NCBI RefSeq assembly: GCF_042652085.1
Contig: NZ_JBHSJF010000006.1
Location: 1,550,001-1,614,000 of the forward strand
Direction of reading: 5' to 3'
Length of the DNA stretch: 64,000 nt
From: Flaviflagellibacter deserti
GTDB lineage: Bacteria > Pseudomonadota > Alphaproteobacteria > Rhizobiales > Methylopilaceae
A program made the position numbers and the translations under genes. The notes under the pieces were generated by a model that was not told where the DNA came from, ran no database searches, and saw only the letters and a program-made list of their open reading frames with translations. Positions 33,820 through 43,884 of this stretch are shown one piece after another (positions within the stretch are counted from its first letter, which is position 1; every line of letters begins with the position of its first letter).

Positions 33820-36024
33820 ATGCGCGCGAATTTCCTGAAGGCCACCGCCGTGGCACTTCTCGCCAGCACGGCTTTCACACCCGCCGTGGCGGCCGAGGTG
33901 TTCAACCGTGTCGCGACCTTCCCGGTCGTCAACAACCTGCCAGCGGACGCCGACAAATCCAAGCCGACGGTCTCCGAGATCATCTCCGTATCTGAAGACG
34001 GCAAGCTGCTCGTCTACACCGACAGCCCGCGCAAGGCGCTCGGCATGGTCGACATCACCGATCCGGCGCAGCCGAAGGCCGCCGGCTTCATCCAGCTCGA
34101 GGGCGAGCCGACCTCGGTCAAGGTCGTCGGCGACCGCGCCTTCGCTGCGGTGAACACCGGAGAGAACAAGCAGAACCCGACCGGCCACCTGGCCACGATC
34201 GACATCGCCTCGAAGAAGGTCGTCTCGAAATGCGATCTCGGCGGCCAGCCCGACTCGGTCGCAGCCGCTGCCGACAAGTCCTTCCTCACCATCGCGATCG
34301 AAAACGAGCGCGACGAGGACCTGAGCGAAGGCGCCATCCCGCAGATGCCGTCTGGCAGCCTCGCGATCGTCAATCTGAAGGGCGGCGAAGCCGACTGCAC
34401 CTCGACCAGGTTCGTCGACGTCCGCAATCTCTCCCCGATCGCTCCCGACGATGCCGAGCCAGAATTCGTCGACGTCAACGGCAAGGGCGAGATCGCGCTC
34501 ACGCTGCAGGAGAATAACCACCTCGTCGTCGTCGACGGCAAATCGGGCAAGGTCATCGATCACTTCCCGGCCGGCTCCGTCACTCTCGACAAGATCGACA
34601 CCAAGAAGGACGGCGTCATCGCGCTCACGGGCAAGGCGGAAGACGTCGTCCGCGAGCCGGACGCCGTCGAATGGCTCGACGACGACCGCTTCGTCACCGC
34701 CAATGAAGGTGACTGGAAGGGCGGCAGCCGCGGCTTCACGATCTTCAACAAGGACGGCAAGGTCGATTACGAGTCTGGCGCCTCGTTCGAATACGAAGCG
34801 GTTCGCATCGGCCATTACCCCGACAAGCGCAACAAGAAGGGCGTCGAAGTCGAGGGCATCGCGGTTGGCACATTCGGCGCCGACCGCCTGATCTTCGTCG
34901 GCGCGGAGCGTGCCTCTGTCGTCGGCGTCTACAAGGACAACGGCGCCGGCAAGGCCCCGACCCTCCTCCAGATGCTGCCGGGTGGCGTCGGTCCCGAGGG
35001 CCTGCTGGCCATTCCGGACCGCAAGCTGTTCGTGACCGCCAGCGAGGCGGACAACCGTGAAGACGGCGGCCCCGGCTCGATGGTCACTGTCTATGCGCGC
35101 GCCGAAGGTACGGCGAATTATCCGACCATCGTCTCGGCCGATAAGGACGGCCTGCCGTCCGGCTGGGGCGCTCTTTCGGGTGCTGCGGTCGATCCGGCAA
35201 ACCCGGGCCAGATCTTCGAGGTCACCGACAGCTTCTACTCGCAGGGCCGCATCCTGACGATCGACACGACCAAGACCCCGGCCGTGATCACCGGCGCCAT
35301 CACCGTCACCCGTGACGGCGAGCCGGCCAAGGGCCTCGATCTCGAGGGTATCGCGGTTCGTCCGGAAGGCGGCTTTTGGCTCGCGTCCGAAGGCAATCCG
35401 GACAAGAAGGAAAACGCCACGAACTCGCAGCTCATCCGCGTCAACGCCAAGGGCGACGTGGAAGAGATCGTCGAGCTGCCGGACGCGCTCAAGAGCCAGC
35501 AGACCCGCTTCGGTTTCGAGGGTGTCGCGGTCACCGGCACCGGCGCCGACCAGATCGTCTGGCTCGCCGTCCAGCGCGAGTGGAAGGACGATGCCAAGGG
35601 CATGACCAAGCTCCTGGCCTACAAGCCTTCCGACAAGAGCTGGGGCGCGGTCTACTACCCGCTCGACAAGGTCGAAGGCGGTTGGGTTGGGCTGTCCGAG
35701 ATCACCGCTGTCGACGGGGGCTTGATCGTCATAGAGCGCGACAACCTCGTTGGCGACGCGGCCAGGCTGAAGAAGCTGACCAAGGTCTCGCTGAAAGGCG
35801 TCACGCCGGCTCCGATCGGCGGCACGCTTCCGGTCCTGACCAAGACCACGGTCCGCGACCTCCTGCCCGACCTCAAGAAGCCGAACGGCTACGTTCTCGA
35901 CAAGGTCGAGAGCTTCGCCATCGACAAGTCGGGCGAGGCGCTGATCATCACCGACAACGACGGTGTCGACGGCTCCTCGGGCGAGACGCAGTTCATCCGC
36001 CTCGGCAAGCTCAACCTCAACTGA
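33820..36024 (+). CDS. Exported phytase-like/esterase-like beta-propeller protein
   Basis: A 734-residue secreted protein with signal peptide MRANFLKATAVALLASTAFTPAVAA. The first half (about 25-370) reads as YVTN-like propeller blades (SEDGKLLVYTDSPRKALGMVDITDP, HLVVVDGKSGKVIDHFPAGSV). The second half (about 430-734) resembles the esterase-like domain of the phytase family (LDLEGIAVRPEGGFWLASEG, FGFEGVAV, VESFAIDKSGEALIITDNDGVDG). The start at 33820 follows GGGGGGCG. A perfect PHO box upstream suggests a role in gaining phosphate from organic phosphoesters. A strong terminator follows. Confidence 0.85.
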   Translation: MRANFLKATAVALLASTAFTPAVAAEVFNRVATFPVVNNLPADADKSKPTVSEIISVSEDGKLLVYTDSPRKALGMVDITDPAQPKAAGFIQLEGEPTSVKVVGDRAFAAVNTGENKQNPTGHLATIDIASKKVVSKCDLGGQPDSVAAAADKSFLTIAIENERDEDLSEGAIPQMPSGSLAIVNLKGGEADCTSTRFVDVRNLSPIAPDDAEPEFVDVNGKGEIALTLQENNHLVVVDGKSGKVIDHFPAGSVTLDKIDTKKDGVIALTGKAEDVVREPDAVEWLDDDRFVTANEGDWKGGSRGFTIFNKDGKVDYESGASFEYEAVRIGHYPDKRNKKGVEVEGIAVGTFGADRLIFVGAERASVVGVYKDNGAGKAPTLLQMLPGGVGPEGLLAIPDRKLFVTASEADNREDGGPGSMVTVYARAEGTANYPTIVSADKDGLPSGWGALSGAAVDPANPGQIFEVTDSFYSQGRILTIDTTKTPAVITGAITVTRDGEPAKGLDLEGIAVRPEGGFWLASEGNPDKKENATNSQLIRVNAKGDVEEIVELPDALKSQQTRFGFEGVAVTGTGADQIVWLAVQREWKDDAKGMTKLLAYKPSDKSWGAVYYPLDKVEGGWVGLSEITAVDGGLIVIERDNLVGDAARLKKLTKVSLKGVTPAPIGGTLPVLTKTTVRDLLPDLKKPNGYVLDKVESFAIDKSGEALIITDNDGVDGSSGETQFIRLGKLNLN

Positions 36025-36044
36025 GCCCTGCCACATCATGACAG

Positions 36045-36081
36045 GCCTCCAGCGTAACCCGCTGGAGGCTTTTTCTTTTTT
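36045..36081 (+). terminator. Terminator of the phytase-like gene
   Basis: GCCTCCAGCG (36045-36054) pairs perfectly with CGCTGGAGGC (36060-36069) around TAACC, then TTTTTCTTTTTTC. It is a textbook intrinsic terminator about 20 nt after the stop codon. Confidence 0.93.
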
Positions 36082-36154
36082 CGACCTTCCCTGCCACAGG
36101 AAGCTGTGATTAGCTTGCCCTCGAACTTGACTTCACCACGAGGCGGGCGTGGCG

Positions 36155-36877
36155 ATGTTTCTACGATTCGGCGGTTGGGCTGCGTGCGCCTTCATGGTTG
36201 CCTGCCCGTTCGATTTGGCCGCCGAGCCGGCCTCCCGGGGAGGTCTCCGTCGGCTCCTGTATTTCAGCGGCGTCGATATCTCATCGGTCTCCATGTTCAG
36301 TTGGGCGGGTGCCGACATCGCCTTGAAATCGCGCGATCTTTCCGGACCCGTCCTTCGTCTTGCCGGCGGTGTCGGCGGTTATGATTACGCTTCTGAATAT
36401 GCAGCGAGCGGCCGCATCCACGGGGACGTCACTCTCGGCGAAATCGTCGCCGGCTGGCGGCGCCTCCGCCCAGGCCTCGCGGTCACGGCTCTCGCCGGTG
36501 TCGAGGTCGAGGACCATCGCCTCGATGTAGAGGACCCGGAGAACGATGTGTCAGGAACCGGTGTCGGAGCGCGGCTGATCGGCGAGCTTTGGTGGGAGCC
36601 CTCTGCCAATCGCCGTATCGAAGCTTCGATCGCCTATGGCACGGCATTCGATTTCTATAGGGTTCGGGTTGCCGGCGGAATGCACCTCTGGCGCGGCGTC
36701 TTTGTCGGACCGGAGATCGAGGTCTTCGGCAATGCCGGGTCGGACCAGCGCCGCGCCGGACTCTACATCCAGAACGTCGCGATCAAGGGACTTCGCTTCA
36801 AGACGAGCATTGGCGCTCTGGACGATGGAGACGACACCGGCGCCTACGGTCGCCTCGGCGTCGACGCGAAGTTCTAG
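36155..36877 (+). CDS. BcsS-like cellulose-biosynthesis outer-membrane-type protein
   Basis: A 240-residue protein with an N-terminal signal peptide (MFLRFGGWAACAFMVACPFDLAAEP). The rest is beta-rich with alternating aromatic/polar residues ending in GAYGRLGVDAKF, a typical outer-membrane barrel terminus. The sequence FSGVDISSVSMFSWAGADIAL and the repeated GxxxG strands fit the BcsS family that accompanies some alphaproteobacterial cellulose synthesis loci. No bcsA/B lies nearby. An alternative GTG start lies two codons upstream (36149). Confidence 0.65.
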   Translation: MFLRFGGWAACAFMVACPFDLAAEPASRGGLRRLLYFSGVDISSVSMFSWAGADIALKSRDLSGPVLRLAGGVGGYDYASEYAASGRIHGDVTLGEIVAGWRRLRPGLAVTALAGVEVEDHRLDVEDPENDVSGTGVGARLIGELWWEPSANRRIEASIAYGTAFDFYRVRVAGGMHLWRGVFVGPEIEVFGNAGSDQRRAGLYIQNVAIKGLRFKTSIGALDDGDDTGAYGRLGVDAKF

Positions 36878-37137
36878 CGCAACCGCCCTGTCGTTCTGAG
36901 CACGAAGGTCAGGACTTCGGCGACTGCCCGGTAGAGCTGTTCTGGAATCTCGGTATCGAGCTCGACATGCGACAGGGCTTCAGCGAGCGCGGGATTCTCC
37001 TCGATCGCGACGCCATGCTCCTTCGCCGCCGCGAGGATCGCTTCCGCGACCGCGCCTCGCCCCGACGCGGTTACGCGCGGCGCGGCTTTGTAGTCGTATT
37101 CGAGCGCGACCGCGATCGTGGGCTTGGTCTCGCTCAT
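36874..37137 (-). CDS. FlhB C-terminal-domain paralogue (FlhX-like export switch)
   Basis: An 87-residue protein equal to the cytoplasmic tail of the export-switch protein FlhB/YscU. PTIAVALEYDYKAAPRVTASGRG aligns with the strand after the FlhB autocleavage site, and GVAIEENPALAEALSHVELDTEIPEQLYRAVAEVL is the conserved helix pair. It has no membrane domain and no NPTH cleavage site. Its start forms an ATGA overlap with the stop of the FliK-like gene, so the two are translated together. Similar free-standing FlhB tails can partly replace the FlhB tail in other bacteria. Confidence 0.85.
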   Translation of the reverse strand: MSETKPTIAVALEYDYKAAPRVTASGRGAVAEAILAAAKEHGVAIEENPALAEALSHVELDTEIPEQLYRAVAEVLTFVLRTTGRLR

Positions 37138-39302
37138 GAGCGCTGGTCCAGGAAGGCGCCCGGCGGCGGCAGATGCGATCTGAGGTGCCCCAGTCGGACG
37201 TTGAGCTCTTCGACGTCGAAGCCCGCGGCGGTCAAACCGTCTCGAAGCAGCGGAAGCGCCTCCTCCAGCAATTGGGCGATGTCGCTGCGCTCGACCCATA
37301 TGCCGGCCACGACCGCTGTCCCCCGCATCTGTACGTCCGCCTGAAGCGGCCCGGTTTCCGGCAGGTCTAGCGCGGCTTGAACCCGCCAGCGTTTCTGCTT
37401 TCGCGGATCGTCGTTCTTCTTGCCGTCGCGTTCGACGACGAAGCCCATCAGCGCGGTCCGGCCGTCGAGCGCGATCGGAATCTCGCAGGACCAGCGGGCG
37501 TCGGGCGCATCGAAACGGCTGGGGGCATGATCGTCCGGCAGCGATGCCATCTGATGCAGGCTGACGCGCGAAATCGCGGCCTCGGTGTCGGCGAGAAGAC
37601 GCGGCGCGATCTCTTCCAGCGGCTGGGTCTGCGCGGCGGCACGGAGCGCGTCGTGGGCATCGACGGGAGCATGCGAGACCGGCGGAGAACCGTGCGTCGG
37701 CGGCGGCGCGTCGGGCTTCTGTGCCGAAGGATAAAGGTGCCCCGGCGCGGGCGCTGGTTGTTGGCCAGGGAGCGGCAGGTTCGGCTCGCCAATCGGAAGC
37801 GCCGCGGCTTGCGCCAAGGCCAAGGTCGCAGCGCGTACGAGTGGACCTGGTGCGGGTTGGCCCTGTGGGAGAATGGCTTCCGGCATTCCAGGGAGGCCCG
37901 GCGGAACCGAGATAGTAGAAGGAGGTGCGGGCGGTACGACCTGCGGAACGGACGGTACGGATGCGGTTTGAGGCGGCGTCGGTTGCGGTTGAGCAGCGAC
38001 CGACGGCATGGGCGCGGTAGCGGGCTGAGCGGGCAAAGGCGCCGGCGACACCTGCAGCAAGGTTCCGCGCGCCGTGACGACGGAGGCTCCGGGCGCCGGC
38101 TGCGGCGCACCATTCTCCACGATCGGCATTTGAGGCGCCCGTGGAGAGCCGGACGTCGGGGCTGGCAACAGGGTCTGCGCGTCCGGCGCCGGGAGCGCCA
38201 GCTGGGACTGGACGATTGCCTGCGCCGGAGCCGCCGGCATCTGCTGCGGTGCGGATACAGGACCACCCTGCCCGTTCGGCACCGTTTGCGGCGCGGCTCC
38301 TGTTGCCGAGCTTGGCTGTGCGGTTGATTGGATCGCCTCGTCGCCCTGGAGCATGACAGCCACAACCGGCACCGCGAGTTGCGCGGCAGGAACCTGCGCC
38401 ATGCGCAAAGATGATTGCGCCGGCACGGCTGTTGGCGGCGAAACGGAAACCGCGGCGGAAACGGGAACCTGCGGTCGGACCTGGACCACGGACAGACCGG
38501 AATTCTGCGGAGGCGGCGGCGCCTGCACGTTCGGCGGAATGGGGGAAGCCTGAGCCGATGTCGGCTGGGTCAACGGCGCCAGGTTCGGCGGCGACGCATT
38601 TCCGGGGGTCTGCGATGGCGGCGCGCTCGGCTGTGCCGTGGCAGCGGGGGCCGGCACCGATTGTCCGGCAGCCGAAGCGGTCGTTGCAAGCGGTATGGCA
38701 TCGACCAGCGTCTGGACAACCGCCCGCAATGACGACAGCGCGGCCTTCAGATCGAGCGGCGGCGGCGTGTCCGGGCTCGTTGCAAGCTGCGCCTCCGTGA
38801 ACAGCCCCGATCGCGAGATGGCCTGCGCCAGCGCCGCAGGCCGGGGTGGCGCGTCAAACGGCGTCCGCATCGACAACAGCCTCTGCACCGCCTGACGGAC
38901 GGGTTGCGGCAGATCCGGGCGATCCGGCAACTCCTCGAGCGTCGCGAACAATGGCGACATCGTCGCCTGCTTGGCGGCGGCGCCGCGGACGGCTTCCTTC
39001 AGCGCGGCGGCGATCATCGCCTCGCTCTGGTCAGGCGCTTCGCCGGTAACCGTGACCGTCACGCTGCCGTCCGGCTTCGCGGAGACCCGAACCGGCGTGC
39101 CTTCCGGCAGTTTCTCGGGCAGTGGCAGTTCGAACTCGCCGCCGTCGGAACTGATGAACTTGAACAATCCGTCGGCCAGAACGGCCGCGACCTTCGCCTC
39201 GACCAGCTGGCCGAGCGGGAACAAGGATGTTCCTTCGATCGGGCGCACGGTTGCGACCGGATTCGTGGAAATGCGTGCTCCGATGTTACGCACGTCGCTC
39301 AT
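37134..39302 (-). CDS. FliK-like flagellar hook-length control protein
   Basis: A 722-residue protein. The N-terminus (about 1-190) is soluble helices and strands, including FPLGQLVEAKVAAVLADGLFKF; the centre (about 195-560) is disordered, made of Pro/Ala/Gln repeats. The C-terminal 120 residues (WSCEIPIALDGRTALMGFVVERDGKK to HLRSHLPPPGAFLDQRS) resemble the Flg_hook/FliK_C substrate-switch domain. The start MSDVRNIGARIS is preferred over 39332. It is coupled to the FlhB-tail gene. No other flagellar gene is in the window. Confidence 0.78.
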   Translation of the reverse strand: MSDVRNIGARISTNPVATVRPIEGTSLFPLGQLVEAKVAAVLADGLFKFISSDGGEFELPLPEKLPEGTPVRVSAKPDGSVTVTVTGEAPDQSEAMIAAALKEAVRGAAAKQATMSPLFATLEELPDRPDLPQPVRQAVQRLLSMRTPFDAPPRPAALAQAISRSGLFTEAQLATSPDTPPPLDLKAALSSLRAVVQTLVDAIPLATTASAAGQSVPAPAATAQPSAPPSQTPGNASPPNLAPLTQPTSAQASPIPPNVQAPPPPQNSGLSVVQVRPQVPVSAAVSVSPPTAVPAQSSLRMAQVPAAQLAVPVVAVMLQGDEAIQSTAQPSSATGAAPQTVPNGQGGPVSAPQQMPAAPAQAIVQSQLALPAPDAQTLLPAPTSGSPRAPQMPIVENGAPQPAPGASVVTARGTLLQVSPAPLPAQPATAPMPSVAAQPQPTPPQTASVPSVPQVVPPAPPSTISVPPGLPGMPEAILPQGQPAPGPLVRAATLALAQAAALPIGEPNLPLPGQQPAPAPGHLYPSAQKPDAPPPTHGSPPVSHAPVDAHDALRAAAQTQPLEEIAPRLLADTEAAISRVSLHQMASLPDDHAPSRFDAPDARWSCEIPIALDGRTALMGFVVERDGKKNDDPRKQKRWRVQAALDLPETGPLQADVQMRGTAVVAGIWVERSDIAQLLEEALPLLRDGLTAAGFDVEELNVRLGHLRSHLPPPGAFLDQRS

Positions 39303-39494
39303 TCGGTGAGAAAAACCCGAACAGCCTTTCAATTCTCTTGCAAAGCGTCACGGCCTTGCGGATGTTGTGGCCGCATTGGGGCAGGCATCATTCTTGCCTG
39401 CATTGCACGTGTACCGGCCTTTCGGCCCAACAACCGGTCAACGGATGCGAAATCCCGCTTCGCGCCAGTCTTCCGGAAAGAGAGTAAGAGGCGC

Positions 39495-40409
39495 ATGGAG
39501 TATTTCCTCCAGCAATTGATCAATGGAGTCTCCCTCGGCTCCATCTACGGCCTCATCGCCATCGGCTATACGATGGTTTACGGCATCATCGGCATGATCA
39601 ACTTCGCGCACGGCGATATCTTCATGATATCGACGATGATTTCGCTGGTCGTTCTGGTCGGGCTTTTTACGCTCGGCGTCACGAACGTGATCCTGGTTCT
39701 GCTGATCATCCTCATCCTTTCGGTGCTCTTGACCTCGCTTTACGGCTGGACGGTCGAGCGCATGGCCTACCGCCCTCTCCGCGGCTCGTTCCGCCTGGCG
39801 CCGCTGATCTCGGCGATCGGAATGTCGATCGTGCTGCAGAACTATGCCCAGAACGCCCAGGGCGCGGACAAGAAGGCCTTCACTTCGCTGATCCCGGGCG
39901 GCATCGAGTTCTTCAAGGAATCGACCTTCTCGGTGTGGCTGCAGTACTCGCAGATCGCCGTGATGGTGATGACCGTCGTCGTTCTCGTCATCTTCACCTA
40001 TGTCGTGACGAAGACGCCGCTGGGACGTGCCCAGCGCGCCTGCGAGCAGGACATGAAAATGGCCTCGCTGCTGGGCATCGACGTCGACCGGACGATATCG
40101 CTGACCTTCGTCATGGGCGCCGCGCTCGCCGCCGTCGCCGGCCTGATGCACCTGCTCTATTATGGCTCGACCGATTTCTACGCGGGCTTCGTCGTCGGCA
40201 TCAAAGCCTTCACGGCGGCGGTGCTTGGCGGCATCGGCTCGCTGCCGGGCGCAGTGCTCGGCGGTATTACAATCGGACTGATCGAGACCTTCTTCGCCGG
40301 CTATGTCTCCGTCGACTACAAGGACGTCGCCGCGTTCTCGATCCTGTCCATCGTCCTGATCTTCCTGCCGACCGGTCTCCTCGGCCGGCCCGAAGTTGAA
40401 AAGGTGTGA
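39495..40409 (+). CDS. livH: Branched-chain amino-acid ABC transporter permease
   Basis: A 304-residue inner-membrane permease, the LivH half of a high-affinity Leu/Ile/Val (or related) importer. MEYFLQQLINGVSLGSIYGLIAIGYTMVYGIIGMINFAHGDIFM is the family start, with about eight membrane segments. The LivH/LivM signature GIKAFTAAVLGGIGSLPGAVLGG, which contacts the ATPase, is at about 230-255. AAGAGG precedes the start; the frame is open far upstream but that part overlaps the fliK-like gene. It begins the livHMGF operon. Confidence 0.95.
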   Translation: MEYFLQQLINGVSLGSIYGLIAIGYTMVYGIIGMINFAHGDIFMISTMISLVVLVGLFTLGVTNVILVLLIILILSVLLTSLYGWTVERMAYRPLRGSFRLAPLISAIGMSIVLQNYAQNAQGADKKAFTSLIPGGIEFFKESTFSVWLQYSQIAVMVMTVVVLVIFTYVVTKTPLGRAQRACEQDMKMASLLGIDVDRTISLTFVMGAALAAVAGLMHLLYYGSTDFYAGFVVGIKAFTAAVLGGIGSLPGAVLGGITIGLIETFFAGYVSVDYKDVAAFSILSIVLIFLPTGLLGRPEVEKV

Positions 40410-40410
40410 G

Positions 40411-41801
<1,391 letters not shown>

Positions 41802-41802
<1 letters not shown>

Positions 41803-42707
41803 TGTCGGCCAATCCAGTCCTTCTGCGCGTCGAAAATCTCTCGATGCGCTTCGGCGGCCTTGTTGCCGTCGACAGCCTGTCGTTCGACGCCCGCCGCGGC
41901 GAGATCACGGCAATCATCGGCCCGAACGGCGCCGGCAAGACCACCGTGTTCAACTGCATCACAGGTTTCTACAAGCCGTCGGAAGGTCGTCTCGCGCTCG
42001 TCCATGGCGACGAGGCGATTCTGTCGCAGATCGACGAAGTTACGGTTTCGGGCCTCAAGTCGGTCAAGAAGAACGGCAGCGAGCTGTTCCTTCTGGAGCG
42101 GCTGCAGAACCATAAGGTCTCACAGACGGCCCACGTCGCGCGCACGTTCCAGAACATCCGCCTGTTCGGCGGCATGACGCTGCTCGAAAACCTGCTCATC
42201 GCCCAGCACAACAAGCTGATGGTGGCCTCGGGATATTCGTTCCTCGGTCTTTTCGGTCTAGGCGGCTACGGAGCGGCCGAGAAGGAGGCGATCGACCGCG
42301 CCAGCTATTGGCTGGAGCGCGTGAAGCTGATCGACCGTGCCGACGACCCGGCCGCGAGCCTGCCCTACGGCGCCCAGCGGCGTCTGGAGATCGCTCGCGC
42401 GATGTGCTCGGAACCGGTCATGCTCTGCCTCGACGAACCGGCCGCCGGCCTCAATGCGAACGAGAGCCACGAGCTCAACGAGCTCCTCCTCTACATCCGC
42501 AACCAGCACCAGACCTCGCTCCTTCTGATCGAACACGACATGAGCGTGGTGATGGGGATTTCGGACCGCGTGATCGTGCTCGACTACGGAAAGAAGATCG
42601 CCGACGGGGCCCCGGCCGATGTCCGTCAGGACCCGAAGGTTATCGCCGCCTATCTCGGCGTCGAGGAAGACGAGACGGAAGCCGTGCAGGAGGAGGTCTC
42701 GCGATGA
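41802..42707 (+). CDS. livG: Branched-chain amino-acid ABC transporter ATPase
   Basis: A 301-residue ATPase. GPNGAGKTTVFNCITGFYKPSEG is Walker A; LPYGAQRRLEIARAM replaces the usual LSGGQ signature, as in many LivG proteins; VMLCLDEPAAGLN is Walker B. LivG is usually about 255 residues. The extra length is an insertion at about residues 65-105 (between the Walker A helix and ARTFQNIRLFGGMTLLENL), plus a Glu-rich tail. Stop and livF start overlap (ATGA). Confidence 0.94.
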
Positions 42708-43423
42708 GCGCTCTCCTCTCCATCAGGGGCGTCCACACCTATTACGGCAATATCCGCGCGCTCGCGGGCGTCGACCTCGAGGTCAATCAGGGCGAGATCG
42801 TCGCGCTGATCGGCTCGAACGGTGCCGGCAAATCGACCCTGATGATGACCATCTTCGGCGCCCCGCGCGCCCGTGAAGGCCATGTCGTCTTCGAGGGTCG
42901 CGACATTACCCGGATGGCCGCGCATCACATTGCGCGGCTGCGCATCGCCCAGTCGCCCGAAGGCCGCCGCATCTTCGCCCGCATGAGCGTGCTCGAAAAC
43001 CTGCAGATGGGCTCGGTCGTCGCCGGCGCGGAACACTTCGAAGAGGATCTGGAGCGCGTTTTCACGCTGTTCCCGCGTCTCAAGGAGCGCCTTACCCAGC
43101 GCGGCGGCACGCTGTCCGGCGGCGAGCAGCAGATGCTCGCGATCGCCCGCGCATTGATGAGCCGCCCTCGCCTGCTTCTCCTCGATGAGCCGTCGCTCGG
43201 CCTCGCGCCGCTGATCGTGAAGCAGATCTTCGACGCGATCCGCCAACTCAACCAGACCGAAGGCCTCACGGTCTTCATCGTCGAGCAGAACGCGTATCAT
43301 GCGCTCAAGCTCGCGCATCGCGGCTACGTGATGGTCAATGGCCGGATCACGCTGTCGGGGCCGAGCGCGGAATTGCTCTCGCGCGAGGAAGTGCGAGCTG
43401 CATACCTCGAAGGCGGACACTGA
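42704..43423 (+). CDS. livF: Branched-chain amino-acid ABC transporter ATPase
   Basis: The second ATPase, 239 residues, standard length. GSNGAGKSTLMMTIFG is Walker A, GTLSGGEQQMLAIARALM the ABC signature, LLLLDEPSLGL Walker B and FIVEQNAYHAL the His switch region. The start ATG overlaps the livG stop, so the pair is made in balance. The DUF6867 gene follows after ten bases. Confidence 0.95.
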   Translation: MSALLSIRGVHTYYGNIRALAGVDLEVNQGEIVALIGSNGAGKSTLMMTIFGAPRAREGHVVFEGRDITRMAAHHIARLRIAQSPEGRRIFARMSVLENLQMGSVVAGAEHFEEDLERVFTLFPRLKERLTQRGGTLSGGEQQMLAIARALMSRPRLLLLDEPSLGLAPLIVKQIFDAIRQLNQTEGLTVFIVEQNAYHALKLAHRGYVMVNGRITLSGPSAELLSREEVRAAYLEGGH

Positions 43424-43433
43424 AGGAGCCGGC

Positions 43434-43787
43434 ATGGGCATTCTCTGGGAAGTCGGCATTTCGGATTTCATCATCGTCACGCTCGTGCTCGGTTGCTCGG
43501 CAGCGATGATGACGGGACGTGCAACAGCGATCGGCTGGGAGCCGGCCTGGCGCGCGGTTGTGTGGATGATCCCCCTCGCCGCCGCCGTGCGCTTCATCCA
43601 CTTCGCGCTGTTCCACGGCACGCTTCTGTCGGCGCAATTCTACCTCGTCGACTTCATCATTCTCAGCGCCGCCGCGCTGCTCGGACACCGCCTCACGCGG
43701 GTCCGGCAGATGACGCGCCGCTATGCGTGGGCTGTCGAGCCTGATGGCTCGTTCTCCTGGCGGCTGCGCAACTCGGATGCCGCATGA
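43434..43787 (+). CDS. DUF6867-family small membrane protein
   Basis: A 117-residue protein with three predicted membrane segments (DFIIVTLVLGCSAAMMTG, AVVWMIPLAAAVRFIHFALF and VDFIILSAAALLGHRL) and a short cytosolic tail. It is known as a domain of unknown function found in liv operons of Hyphomicrobiales. Its place between livF and livK suggests an accessory subunit of the transporter, which remains inference. Confidence 0.75.
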   Translation: MGILWEVGISDFIIVTLVLGCSAAMMTGRATAIGWEPAWRAVVWMIPLAAAVRFIHFALFHGTLLSAQFYLVDFIILSAAALLGHRLTRVRQMTRRYAWAVEPDGSFSWRLRNSDAA

Positions 43788-43884
43788 AGAACTGGCTTTC
43801 CCTTATTGAAAAGCCATGCACAATACTTGCATGCGGCTGCTGCCGCTCGGGGCCAAGAACCTCCGAGAAGACATGGAGAGGCTG

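Noticed and set aside
33817..36039. 740-codon open frame antisense to the phytase-like gene
   Set aside because: Same reason: composition is that of a shadow frame; the sense gene has a signal peptide, PHO box and terminator.
37377..38327. 316-codon open frame antisense to the FliK-like gene
   Set aside because: It is Arg/Gly-rich and mirrors the Pro/Ala-rich linker of the FliK-like protein.
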